Origin: CAZFER01 sp964517495
GTDB taxonomy: Bacteria; Hinthialibacterota; Hinthialibacteria; Hinthialibacterales; Hinthialibacteraceae
Length of the DNA stretch: 64,000 bases
Direction of reading: 5' to 3'
NCBI GenBank assembly: GCA_964517495.1
Contig: CAZFER010000003.1
Location: 113,915-177,914 of the forward strand
Both the position numbers and the translations under genes were made by a program. A model generated the notes under the pieces. It was not told the origin of the DNA, did not search any database, and saw only the letters and a list, made by a program, of their open reading frames with translations. Positions 43,684 to 52,209 of this stretch are shown in pieces; the first letter of the stretch is position 1; the number at the start of each line of letters is the position of its first letter.

Positions 43684-43917
43684 TTACCAAAAATCAGCCA
43701 AATCGTCGCGCAATTCCGTAAAACCATCCTCAGGCCATCTTGTAATCTCTGCATCGAGATCCAAAATCGCCCAGTCGGACATCAAAATATCCTGACGATT
43801 GGTAGGATCCAGGTCACTATACCAAGGCTGGCTAAAAGAAAATGTTTGAACATCCTTTGAGGCACAACCACTGAATACAAAAAGCAGCCCAACTGTTAGA
43901 ATCATCAAAATCCGCAT
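43684..43917 (-). CDS. Small lipoprotein of unknown function
   Basis: The 77-residue product has a lipoprotein signal with lipobox FSGC, giving acylated Cys18. The mature part is short, acidic and aromatic (FSQPWYSDLDPTNRQDI and DLRDDLADFW-like end). I recognise no family. It probably sits in the outer or inner membrane as a small tethered peptide. Confidence 0.65.
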   Translation of the reverse strand: MRILMILTVGLLFVFSGCASKDVQTFSFSQPWYSDLDPTNRQDILMSDWAILDLDAEITRWPEDGFTELRDDLADFW

Positions 43918-43950
43918 AGTAAACCACTCTTTCTTAGACTATTCGTAAAG

Positions 43951-44065
43951 GGTCAGCCGTTTGAGTACCATTCCCCTCCCAAGACTAGGAGGGGCTAGGG
44001 GAGGGTTGATAAGAAAACGTTGATTAATCCCTTACTAATCTTCCCCATTTCATTGAAGGAATAGT
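43951..44065 (+). repeat. Dispersed palindromic repeat family A, copy 2
   Basis: Begins GTCAGCCGTTTGAGTACC and contains CCCCTCCCAAGACTAGGAGGGG (a perfect-looking hairpin), GCTAGGGGAGGGTTGATAA, then a decayed second half (CTTCCCCATTTCATTGAAGG). It lies in the 312-bp gap between the lipoprotein gene and the small His-rich membrane protein; the rest of the gap is AT-rich and featureless. Confidence 0.8.
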
Positions 44066-44229
44066 GAGGTCGATTTTAAGTTTTCATTCCATTACGACTT
44101 CACCTGACTGACACGTTACGACTATTCAGATTGTAATATTAATTCATCGTTCCATGTTAAAAACGATACCAACGTTTACCGTATCTCAATAGAACGACAG
44201 GAAAAAACCTCTCTCTATGATAAACGGTT

Positions 44230-44445
44230 CTAATGCTGGTGATGGTTATCGTGCTGGTGATTATTATCCTGACGTGTCATCCACCAATGCAATCCCCACA
44301 CATCACCCACCAACAAAAACATGATAATCCCAATCAACCAGAGATTCGTAAAACCATAAAAGAAATGGGCCAATAATATGTAGACAATGGTATAAAATCC
44401 AATCGCCACTGCTGAACACATAAGCCATTCACGTTTGTTATCCAT
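44230..44445 (-). CDS. Small membrane protein with His-rich tail (71 residues)
   Basis: Two hydrophobic helices (about residues 9-25 and 30-48) precede a polar, His-rich C-terminal tail (DNNHQHDNHHQH). ATG at 44445 has GGGGTGG five bases upstream. The tail could bind metal. I recognise no family. It is 50 bases upstream of nothing on its own strand and follows the membrane phosphodiesterase gene, which lies on the same strand. Confidence 0.6.
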   Translation of the reverse strand: MDNKREWLMCSAVAIGFYTIVYILLAHFFYGFTNLWLIGIIMFLLVGDVWGLHWWMTRQDNNHQHDNHHQH

Positions 44446-44495
44446 CATAACCACCCCAAAACATATAATTCATCTATTTGTTAACAAAAAGCTTA

Positions 44496-46334
44496 TTATT
44501 CAATATATCCGACACTACGCAATCGCTCCAGGTATTGCTCCATCAATTGCGTGTCATCTTGGTTGGAAAAATGGACCGGTTGGTATTTTTCCACATAGTT
44601 TACCTTTTTCTCTTTTTCAAAGGCCTGTTGCAATACCGATCCACTCAACTCCCGGCTGAGAGGCAAGTCAAGTATCGCTAGAAATGTAGGCGCTATATCC
44701 AATAAATCAGCCCCTTTAATTTCATTCCCCTTTTTAACATCCGGTCCTGCAAGAATCAAAATCCCCTCGGGATGGTGATTCCCGGAAAATGTACGTGCAA
44801 AGAAAAAGCGGGAGGTAGGATAGGTTTTCTCATTAATGACCATTTCATCCTGCTCCAATACTGGTGATTCTGGATGCCAACTTAAGGGGAAATTGGTGCG
44901 AACATGCAAACTGCCATCCGATTGTTTTTGAACCCGGAAAACATTATCCCCACTCTCTTTAAACACAATGGACTCAATCATTTCAGTAATATTATCAATA
45001 GTTTCTTCGCTCGTATCGGCAAATGCTTCCAACACCATTCTGCGGCTCATAAAAAAGGTGTTAAAATGGCCATAAGCATCCAAAGCTTCCATCAGTTCAG
45101 GGATGTCAATAAAAAATTGGCGTGGCAAAGCCGTATCCGCCTTCATCCCATGATCGGACAAAATCATAACATAAGTTGATTCAGGGAGTTTCGATAATAT
45201 ACGCCCAAACGCCTCATCCGCTTCTTCGTAATAATTGCTAATCACATCCGAAAAGCGATACTTACGATTCTCCACCTCTTCAAACGCTTCCGGCTCCATA
45301 TAATGCCAAAAGCGATGCCCCAGTTTATCGGTTCCATAAAGCGTAAATGCTGCCACATCAGGGGTTTCCTGGCGCATTAAGGCTAAAAACATATCGGTTT
45401 GCAACCGGACCTCATTCGTTAATTTGGCAGCAAATCGCGCCTCTTCTGATAATCCCCATTCATCCCACAAATAGAACCACAACATTTGTTCAATACTACC
45501 CAATCCTGCCCCATGCAACGCACATCGAAAAAGCGAAGAAAGCGGTTTATATTCTCCACCATATTGCCCCTGCTCCAAAATCACTTCCTGCACACATGAA
45601 TATTCCGGTGGAAACGCTTCTGGCCCATGCGCCATCCATGAGGGTATATCAAACGCAAATCGATGACTCGGCGGCCAAGTCAATAACCACGAAAATAATC
45701 CAACTCGCAATGATCCCAATCCACACAAGTCCCACACTCTCGGTGATTTAAGATCATTCTTGGTGGAGAAAAATCCTTCCACCCCATGTTCATCCGGTTC
45801 GCGCCCGGTCGAAATACTCGCCCATAAAACCGGCGATAACATCGGATCCAAACTTGTTAATATCCCTTTCGCACCCCGATCGCAGAGTTCTTTTAAATAC
45901 GGCATTCTCTCCTTTTCCATCAACGGATCCATCAGATTCCAAGTCGCTCCATCCAGCCCCAAAACCAGCAATTTGGGAGGGTTAATTTCATAATTGTTAC
46001 TTCGATAACCCAAAGCAAACATAAATAACCCTAAATACAAAATAACAAAAGAAATTATCGATTGTATAAATACACGAACCGATCCCACTTTTTCTATCAA
46101 TGAAAATGTATCCTTCTCCTTTTTCAAAAAATGGGTCACAAAACAGAAAAAACAAAAAAGCATTGCGATAATTAAACTTACAGCAAAACAACTCAGCAAG
46201 GAAAGCAAAGGCAATGTATCAACAAACCCAGGATTCACTATACTTATTCCTATACATGCCAATAAAAACATTATAAGAGGGATCAATAAGCTAACACGAA
46301 GCAGTGCAAAAGTTAGATAGCGAGATAGAAACAT
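44496..46334 (-). CDS. Membrane-anchored type I phosphodiesterase / alkaline-phosphatase-superfamily enzyme
   Basis: The 612-residue protein has three N-terminal membrane helices (about 10-30, 42-66, 87-108), then a large hydrolase domain. It starts LLVLGLDGATWNLMDPL, with the metal-binding Asp, and then LSPVLWASISTGREPDEHGV, where Ser stands where many family members have Thr as nucleophile. ILSDHGMKAD and the HHPEG segment give the second metal site. Such enzymes cleave phosphodiesters or phosphomonoesters of lipids and glycans. The C-terminal tail (KVNYVEKYQPVHF onward) is charged. Substrate unknown. Confidence 0.82.
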   Translation of the reverse strand: MFLSRYLTFALLRVSLLIPLIMFLLACIGISIVNPGFVDTLPLLSLLSCFAVSLIIAMLFCFFCFVTHFLKKEKDTFSLIEKVGSVRVFIQSIISFVILYLGLFMFALGYRSNNYEINPPKLLVLGLDGATWNLMDPLMEKERMPYLKELCDRGAKGILTSLDPMLSPVLWASISTGREPDEHGVEGFFSTKNDLKSPRVWDLCGLGSLRVGLFSWLLTWPPSHRFAFDIPSWMAHGPEAFPPEYSCVQEVILEQGQYGGEYKPLSSLFRCALHGAGLGSIEQMLWFYLWDEWGLSEEARFAAKLTNEVRLQTDMFLALMRQETPDVAAFTLYGTDKLGHRFWHYMEPEAFEEVENRKYRFSDVISNYYEEADEAFGRILSKLPESTYVMILSDHGMKADTALPRQFFIDIPELMEALDAYGHFNTFFMSRRMVLEAFADTSEETIDNITEMIESIVFKESGDNVFRVQKQSDGSLHVRTNFPLSWHPESPVLEQDEMVINEKTYPTSRFFFARTFSGNHHPEGILILAGPDVKKGNEIKGADLLDIAPTFLAILDLPLSRELSGSVLQQAFEKEKKVNYVEKYQPVHFSNQDDTQLMEQYLERLRSVGYIE

Positions 46335-46651
46335 AGTTCACCCGTTTTCAAATAATAATTTTCTCTTTATTCCACAAACAATAAATATATATTCCAAAGC
46401 GTAAATTATTGTTATTATTTGCCATTCAATAAACCAGTGATTCGCTAGAATTCTTATAAAAAATGGCAAAAATAACTGGGTTTTGAACGTTGCCAAAATA
46501 CCATACTAGCGCCTATAATATAACAAGATAATCAACCTTTGTGCGGACGTAAATGTATAAATTCAGTTAATCCATCAAATGGGAATTCAGCCGCAACTAA
46601 GGCAATTCTTATGATTCGCTGGACCTAAATATAAATAAGTGGCTGAAAAAC
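46335..46651. other. Gene-free AT-rich stretch of 317 bp
   Basis: Between the phosphodiesterase and the Nudix-like gene, which diverge. A loose inverted repeat (TTTGCCATT near 46418 and AATGGCAAA near 46463) is the only structure. Both genes' promoters should lie here but I find no convincing -35/-10 pair. Confidence 0.4.
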
Positions 46652-47476
46652 ATGAATATGTCAGCGGCCAAATCGAAATTTCCAAAAACGTCCCCAAAAA
46701 AGCAATCTTCGAATACAAAAAAACAAGAAGAGAAGCGGAAATCTTCTGTTTCATCAAAGTCCCCTTCCAAATCAGAAACCATCTCTAATAAAAAAACATC
46801 CACGAAAAAAAGCGTCCAAAAAAAAGCGGTTGAGAAAAAAACGGTTTCAACCCGGAATAAAAAAGCCGATCAAAAAACCACTAAAAATAAATCAACCACC
46901 ACTTGCAAGAGTAATATAAAAAAGACCACCCCCAAGAAAAAATCCTCACACATGGTGGTTCCTGAATTTCCTACCACCAAATGGGGGGAAAGCAGCGTCC
47001 TATCATTTGAAGCCACCCAAAACCTACCCCCCACAAAATTAACCAGCATCGCCGGTGGTTTCGTGTTTCATGACGATAAATTAGTCCTCGCTAATATCCC
47101 CGGTCGGGGATGGGAAATTGTCGGCGGACGCATTGATGTCGGTGAATCACCAGAAAATACCTTTCGCCGCGAGGCCATGAACCAACTGGGCTGCACCCTC
47201 TCACATATCGAAATGCTGGGAGTAATGCGAATTGAACATTTAGGCCCCGAGCCCCCCAATTGCCCTTATCCCTTCCCAGTCGGATACGGGATTCAATTTA
47301 TCGGTATTGTGGATGAATTTTTCAGCTCGAGCGGAGGTGCGCAATCATTAGGACGCTCATTAATCTCTCCTGAAGGATTCAAAAAACACTATTACGATTG
47401 GAACGAATATTACGACGCCGTCTTTCGCTACGCCTATGAACGATACATGAAATTAAAGAAAAAGTTGAAACTTTAA
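46652..47476 (+). CDS. Nudix-like protein with Lys-rich histone-H1-like N-terminal tail
   Basis: Residues 1-100 are a Lys/Ser/Thr-rich, disordered tail of KKK-SP repeats resembling histone H1 or a DNA-binding tail. Residues about 130-270 are a Nudix fold: FVFHDDKLVLANIPGRGWEI then the box G159-x5-E165-x7-R173E174. At positions 177-178 the catalytic Glu-Glu pair of the canonical box is replaced by Asn-Gln (REAMNQLG), so magnesium binding is probably impaired. The protein may bind a nucleotide or nucleic acid rather than hydrolyse one. The ribosome site is weak. Ends nine bases before the convergent permease. Confidence 0.75.
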   Translation: MNMSAAKSKFPKTSPKKQSSNTKKQEEKRKSSVSSKSPSKSETISNKKTSTKKSVQKKAVEKKTVSTRNKKADQKTTKNKSTTTCKSNIKKTTPKKKSSHMVVPEFPTTKWGESSVLSFEATQNLPPTKLTSIAGGFVFHDDKLVLANIPGRGWEIVGGRIDVGESPENTFRREAMNQLGCTLSHIEMLGVMRIEHLGPEPPNCPYPFPVGYGIQFIGIVDEFFSSSGGAQSLGRSLISPEGFKKHYYDWNEYYDAVFRYAYERYMKLKKKLKL

Positions 47477-47485
47477 CCTTTACTA

Positions 47486-48361
47486 TTACCTTCGTTCTTC
47501 CCCTCTAACATCCAACACATCCCGAAGCCCTTCACCCAACAAATTGAACGCCAAGACCGTTATAGCTAACGCCGCCCCAGGGAAAAAACAGGCCCAGGGG
47601 GCCTCACGCATGGCGCTGGCACTATAGTTAATCATGCTCCCCCAGCTGGGAGCGGGTGGACGTGCCCCCAAACCAAGAAACGACAATCCCGCCTCCGCCA
47701 TGATGGCCTGTGCCAGCCCCATAGTCCACCAAATCAGAGCGGGTGCATAACTGTTCGGCAATATATGGCGAATCATAACCGAAATATCTGAAGCCCCAAA
47801 CGCTTTGGCGGCCATCACATAATCCCGTTCCTTGACCACCATCACCTGCGAACGCATAAGCCGGGCCATGCTGGCCCACATCACCGCACTCAAGGCGATA
47901 AATACCGGCAAGAGGCCATTGCTTTCCTGAGCCCAATGCCATTCGGAAAACAAAATAGCCACCGCAATAACCAATAGCAAAAAAGGGAACGCCATTGTGA
48001 CATCCACAATTCGCTGCAAAATCAAATCCGTCTTGCCCCCGTAATAACCGGATACTAATCCCACCACCACACCAATTAGCAATCCCATGGTGCGGGTGGT
48101 CACACCGATCCCCAGCGATATACGAGTACCATGTAACACCCGCGAAAAAATATCCCTCCCCATCTCATCCGTGCCAAACCAATGTTTCCACGAAGGCGAT
48201 TCATAACGTGCCCGCAAATCAATCTCATCGGGGGCAGACACCGTTAAAAGAGGGGCAAAAATGGCCGCTAAAATCAGCACCACGGCGATAATACCACCGA
48301 ACAAACTATAAGGATGATTAATGGCTGCTTTCATAAATGTGAGATAATAAATCCTCAACAA
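47486..48361 (-). CDS. Oligopeptide-type ABC transporter permease (DppC/OppC-like)
   Basis: The 291-residue permease has five or six membrane helices and the permease loop AKAFGASDISVMIRHILPN that docks on the ATPase. The N-terminus (long cytoplasmic segment then FAPLLTVSAPDEIDLRARY) matches DppC. It is the last gene of the minus-strand operon, adjacent to the other permease (one base apart). It takes up peptides or related solutes. Confidence 0.92.
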   Translation of the reverse strand: MLRIYYLTFMKAAINHPYSLFGGIIAVVLILAAIFAPLLTVSAPDEIDLRARYESPSWKHWFGTDEMGRDIFSRVLHGTRISLGIGVTTRTMGLLIGVVVGLVSGYYGGKTDLILQRIVDVTMAFPFLLLVIAVAILFSEWHWAQESNGLLPVFIALSAVMWASMARLMRSQVMVVKERDYVMAAKAFGASDISVMIRHILPNSYAPALIWWTMGLAQAIMAEAGLSFLGLGARPPAPSWGSMINYSASAMREAPWACFFPGAALAITVLAFNLLGEGLRDVLDVRGEERR

Positions 48362-49291
48362 TTAACTATCATATCGAATTCTTGGATCCAAATAAGCGTA
48401 AAGCAAATCAACAATCAAATTGATCACAATAAAAATAAGCGCAAAAAACAAAACCGCTCCATTAATGACAGGGTAATCCCGCTGGGCAATCGCCGTCACC
48501 ACAAACCGCCCCAAGCCCGGCCATGAAAAAACCTTTTCCGTCAACACCGAACCTGACAAATAACTGGCAAAATCCAGCCCAATGATCGTCACAATCGGAA
48601 TGATGGCGTTGGCAAATGCATGCTTAAAAATCACTCGAACCGGCCCGGCCCCTTTGGCGCGCGCGGTGCGCAAATAGTCTTCATTCAATACCTCCAACAT
48701 ACTCGCACGCGTCATTCGAGCCAAAAAAGCAACCGACTGCGTGCCCAGGGCAATCGCGGGGAGAATCAAATAACGAATATCCAACCCGGCAAATCCCGAT
48801 GGAGGCAGCCACTTCAACCAGATACTGAAGAGATAGATCAACAGCAATCCCAGCCAAAAAACCGGCGTGGAAATCCCCAACAAAGCAAGCACCATCGCAA
48901 TGCGATCGTACAACGTATTGGGAAGCAATGCGGAAAAAAGCCCCGCAGTCACCCCCAAAACCACCGCCACCACCATCGCCGAAAAAGCAAGCATCATGGT
49001 ATTCGGAAATCGTTCCAAAATTAATGACAAAACCGGGCGTTGGCTGTCATACGATAATCCCAAATCACCTTGCACAAGGTTATATAGGTACTTCCCAAAT
49101 TGCACATGCAATGGATCATCAAAACCATAACGCTCCCGGATTTGCTGACGATATTCCTCACTGGCACGCTGACCCGCCATGGCATCCGCCGGATCACCAG
49201 GCACCATGCGGCTCAAAAAAAAGGTGATAGTCACCACCCCCAGCAACACAGGGATCATCAATAACAAACGCCTGTATATATACATCAACAT
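48362..49291 (-). CDS. Oligopeptide-type ABC transporter permease (DppB/OppB-like)
   Basis: The 309-residue permease has the DppB signature: MYIYRRLLLMIPVLLGVVTI at the start, RMVPGDPADAM, and the loop ARAKGAGPVRVIFKHAFANA near the middle, with six helices. It pairs with the next permease gene downstream and with the SBP upstream. No ATPase (DppD/DppF) is in the operon, so it must use one encoded elsewhere. Confidence 0.93.
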   Translation of the reverse strand: MLMYIYRRLLLMIPVLLGVVTITFFLSRMVPGDPADAMAGQRASEEYRQQIRERYGFDDPLHVQFGKYLYNLVQGDLGLSYDSQRPVLSLILERFPNTMMLAFSAMVVAVVLGVTAGLFSALLPNTLYDRIAMVLALLGISTPVFWLGLLLIYLFSIWLKWLPPSGFAGLDIRYLILPAIALGTQSVAFLARMTRASMLEVLNEDYLRTARAKGAGPVRVIFKHAFANAIIPIVTIIGLDFASYLSGSVLTEKVFSWPGLGRFVVTAIAQRDYPVINGAVLFFALIFIVINLIVDLLYAYLDPRIRYDS

Positions 49292-49301
49292 GCTTTATAA
49301 C

Positions 49302-50912
49302 TCACACACCCGCTTTCAAAGCAGAAGGATCTCTATCTATGATTTTCTCATCCAAATATCGCGTACCGTTAAATACCAATGGCTCGGTATAATTCTTCAG
49401 CCAGGGTTGATGAACCTCATATTTGGCCTGATGCCATAAAAACAAAGCGGGAGATTTTTCATAAATCAACGCATCCGCGGTTTCCAATAATTGGTTGCGT
49501 TTCTCCACCTTCATTTCCCGCTGCGACTGCTCTATCAAGGCATCCACCTCAGGATCATTAAAACGCGACATATTACCCGAACCAATTTGCGATGAGTGAA
49601 ACAACGGGAAAAGGTAATTATCCCCATCAGGATAATCCGCATACCAATTACGCCATCCCATATCAAACCGCCCCTCTCGCAAATATTTGCGATAAGTAAC
49701 CCATTCCAATTGATGGAGTCTTGCAGTAATCCCCAACCGCTTCCAAAGCGCCTGAATCACTTCACCCGTGGTTCTTATAAAACTCTCATTATAGGGAAAT
49801 ACAATATCCACTCCGCGCTGAGGTAAATCGGTTTGATGAATGATCGCTTTGGCCTGTTCTGGATCATAAGGGATTTTCTCTGCCCCCTCACGATAACCCG
49901 CTAACCCGGGTGGTATAGGCCCATGACTCACCGTACCCGCCCCCACACGCACACATTGCAAAACCAGCGGTGTCTCAACCGCCATACAAAACGCCTTGCG
50001 TATCGCCGGATCATTGAGTGGAGGCCGCTCGCAATTAAACACCAGCATGTCTGTATTAAGCATGGGAAACAGCATGGTATACCGCTTCCATTGCGGATGA
50101 GTACGCCAGCGTTTGATTTCGGGAATAGGAACCCGGTCAATCACGCTAACATGCCCCGATTCAAACTCTGCTATAGCGGTGAAGGGGTTGTTGATAATAC
50201 GCATTTTCAATTTAGGCATCGCCGGTTTTCGTCCCCAATAAGCTTCATTCCGCTCCAACGCAATATATTGATCATGCCGCCATTCACGCAATACCCACGG
50301 CCCACTGCCCACAGGACGTTCACCAAAAGGTCTATTCTCTTTTTCCGCTTTTTCGATCTCCTCCCCCGGAACAATCGAAGCAGCCGGCATCGCCAATAGA
50401 TTGATAAACGGGGCAAATGGTTGATCAAGAATAATGGTTAACCGATGATCATCTTCAATCTCAATCCGTTCAATGCGCTCCAACACCCACGCCGACGAGG
50501 AAGCCATCGAAGGATCAAGCACGCGCTCAAACGAGTATTTCACATCATCAGAAATGACTGTTCGTCCGTTTGAGAATCGTGCCTTGGGATTAAGTTGAAA
50601 TGAATATCGCGTTCCATCATCAGATACATTCCACTGGCTGGCCAGGTCCGCTTGGATGCTCGCCCTTCGGTCAAAACGCACCAGATTGGAAAAAATCAAT
50701 CCAATGAGTTTCCCATCCAGCAAACCCCACGAGCGGGCAGGATCCAAAGTGGCGGGATCATTGATATCATAAAACACCAGCGTATCCGGTTCGGGTGGAG
50801 GGGAAAAGAAATGTTTGGCTGAATCCGTCCCTCCACACGATGAAACCAGCACTCCACTGCCCACCATGGATAAAAACTGACGCCGTGAATATTTATTTGC
50901 AAAATACTGCAT
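49302..50912 (-). CDS. Extracellular solute-binding protein, family 5 (OppA/DppA-like lipoprotein)
   Basis: The 536-residue protein has a Tat-type lipoprotein signal: SRRQFLSMVGSGVLVSSCGG with twin Arg10-Arg11 and a lipobox, giving Cys26. The body (LARSWGLLDGKLIGLIFSNL and SDDVKYSFERVLDPS, then WYADYPDGDNYLF) matches the SBP_bac_5 family for peptide or muropeptide binding. It lies 10 bases before the permease genes and 16 after the hydrolase gene. The Tat export means it is folded before export, unusual for this family. Confidence 0.9.
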   Translation of the reverse strand: MQYFANKYSRRQFLSMVGSGVLVSSCGGTDSAKHFFSPPPEPDTLVFYDINDPATLDPARSWGLLDGKLIGLIFSNLVRFDRRASIQADLASQWNVSDDGTRYSFQLNPKARFSNGRTVISDDVKYSFERVLDPSMASSSAWVLERIERIEIEDDHRLTIILDQPFAPFINLLAMPAASIVPGEEIEKAEKENRPFGERPVGSGPWVLREWRHDQYIALERNEAYWGRKPAMPKLKMRIINNPFTAIAEFESGHVSVIDRVPIPEIKRWRTHPQWKRYTMLFPMLNTDMLVFNCERPPLNDPAIRKAFCMAVETPLVLQCVRVGAGTVSHGPIPPGLAGYREGAEKIPYDPEQAKAIIHQTDLPQRGVDIVFPYNESFIRTTGEVIQALWKRLGITARLHQLEWVTYRKYLREGRFDMGWRNWYADYPDGDNYLFPLFHSSQIGSGNMSRFNDPEVDALIEQSQREMKVEKRNQLLETADALIYEKSPALFLWHQAKYEVHQPWLKNYTEPLVFNGTRYLDEKIIDRDPSALKAGV

Positions 50913-50928
50913 GCGTTTTAACTAATGA

Positions 50929-52209
50929 TTATGGAGCGATATTAACGTTTTTCTCACCCTTTAACGCCTTGCTGACATTGGTGAAAAAGCCACGGTATAT
51001 GTCGGATTTCTGTGCATTCTCCCGACGTGGATGAACCGCATTGCTAAGCAATATCGCCGCCGCTTTATTTTCAGGATCAATATACATCATGGTTCCCGTA
51101 AATCCGGAATGGCCAAAGGCCTTGGGAGAAGGCAGTCCCCCGATCCCACTAATAGTGGCGGCATCATCCATTCCCCACCACCCCAGTAATTGTTTTCGGT
51201 TACTTAGAAATCCTGAACCGTTTTTTATCGGATCATCCTTGATTTGTGAGGTCAACATGGTATCGATGGTGTCTTCTGCCAAAATCCGGATTCCGTTAAA
51301 CTCCCCTTTGTTTAACAGCATTTGGGCAAAAATAGTCAAATCATTCGCCGTGGAAAACAATCCCGCATGGCCGGAAACCCCACCTAAAGCACGAGCATTT
51401 TCATCATGCACAATGCCTTTTAAAGCTTGATCACGAAGCGCGTCATATTCAGTGGGCGCCGCATGCAAGCGCTCTTTTAACCAGGGAAGGTATTGAGTCT
51501 CATCCATTCCCAGTGGATCAAAAATATGCGCTTTGGTAAAACGGTCCAAGCGCTGGCCGGATATCTCTTCAACCAGCCGTCCCAAAGTAATAAAACCCAG
51601 GTCGCTATAAATACGCTTTTCCCCAGGCTTGTATTCCAGGTTAATCTCCTCATCGATCATTCGGAACACTTCTTCCCGATTGACACAAATTTGATAAAAG
51701 GGATACCACGAAGGCAAGCCGGATGTATGAGTTAACAACTGCCGCACAGTTACCTTGCCTTTTCCCCGTGAGGCAAATGAAGGAATATAATCGGCAACCG
51801 TCCTATCAAAATCAATCTTCCCCTGTTCATACAAAATCATAATGGACGTATTGCAAGCCACCATTTTGGTTAGGGAGGCCAAATCAAACAGAGTGCTTTC
51901 CAACATACGGCGCGTCACCGGTTGATAACTGATTTTTCCGGTATCCGATGAGCGGTAGATGATATAATCCTCCATATTCCCCATCGCTTTTCGCGCCACG
52001 ATATGGCCATCCTTGATAACCGTCCCCACAGCCCCGGGTGCACCTTTACCTAGAATTACCTGCGTGACACGGCTAAATGCCCCATTGATAAACTCTACAT
52101 CCATCCCCACATCCCATGGGTTAGCCCAGGGAAGAGGATCATCAGCCGTTTGCCCAATAATCGGGATTAAAACCATAAACAAGATAATGATTAATAAACG
52201 TTGAAGCAT
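50929..52209 (-). CDS. Beta-lactamase-family serine hydrolase
   Basis: The 426-residue protein has a signal peptide (hydrophobic 3-20). The class C-type fold is shown by SLTK (about residues 112-115, nucleophile Ser and Lys), TSGLPSWYPF, YSDLGFITLG (the YxN-like element reads YSD), and FGHSGFTGT near the C-terminus (the KTG-like strand). Such exported enzymes can be DD-peptidases, esterases or beta-lactamases. ATG at 52209 overlaps the symporter stop (TGATG) with GAGG seven bases upstream, so coupling is likely. With the transporters it suggests hydrolysis followed by uptake of a peptide or muropeptide. Confidence 0.88.
   Translation of the reverse strand: MLQRLLIIILFMVLIPIIGQTADDPLPWANPWDVGMDVEFINGAFSRVTQVILGKGAPGAVGTVIKDGHIVARKAMGNMEDYIIYRSSDTGKISYQPVTRRMLESTLFDLASLTKMVACNTSIMILYEQGKIDFDRTVADYIPSFASRGKGKVTVRQLLTHTSGLPSWYPFYQICVNREEVFRMIDEEINLEYKPGEKRIYSDLGFITLGRLVEEISGQRLDRFTKAHIFDPLGMDETQYLPWLKERLHAAPTEYDALRDQALKGIVHDENARALGGVSGHAGLFSTANDLTIFAQMLLNKGEFNGIRILAEDTIDTMLTSQIKDDPIKNGSGFLSNRKQLLGWWGMDDAATISGIGGLPSPKAFGHSGFTGTMMYIDPENKAAAILLSNAVHPRRENAQKSDIYRGFFTNVSKALKGEKNVNIAP

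Noticed and set aside
43485..43754. 89-residue minus-strand ORF between the DUF115 gene and the lipoprotein
   Set aside because: Overlaps the lipoprotein start in another frame, no start signal and no protein-like pattern.
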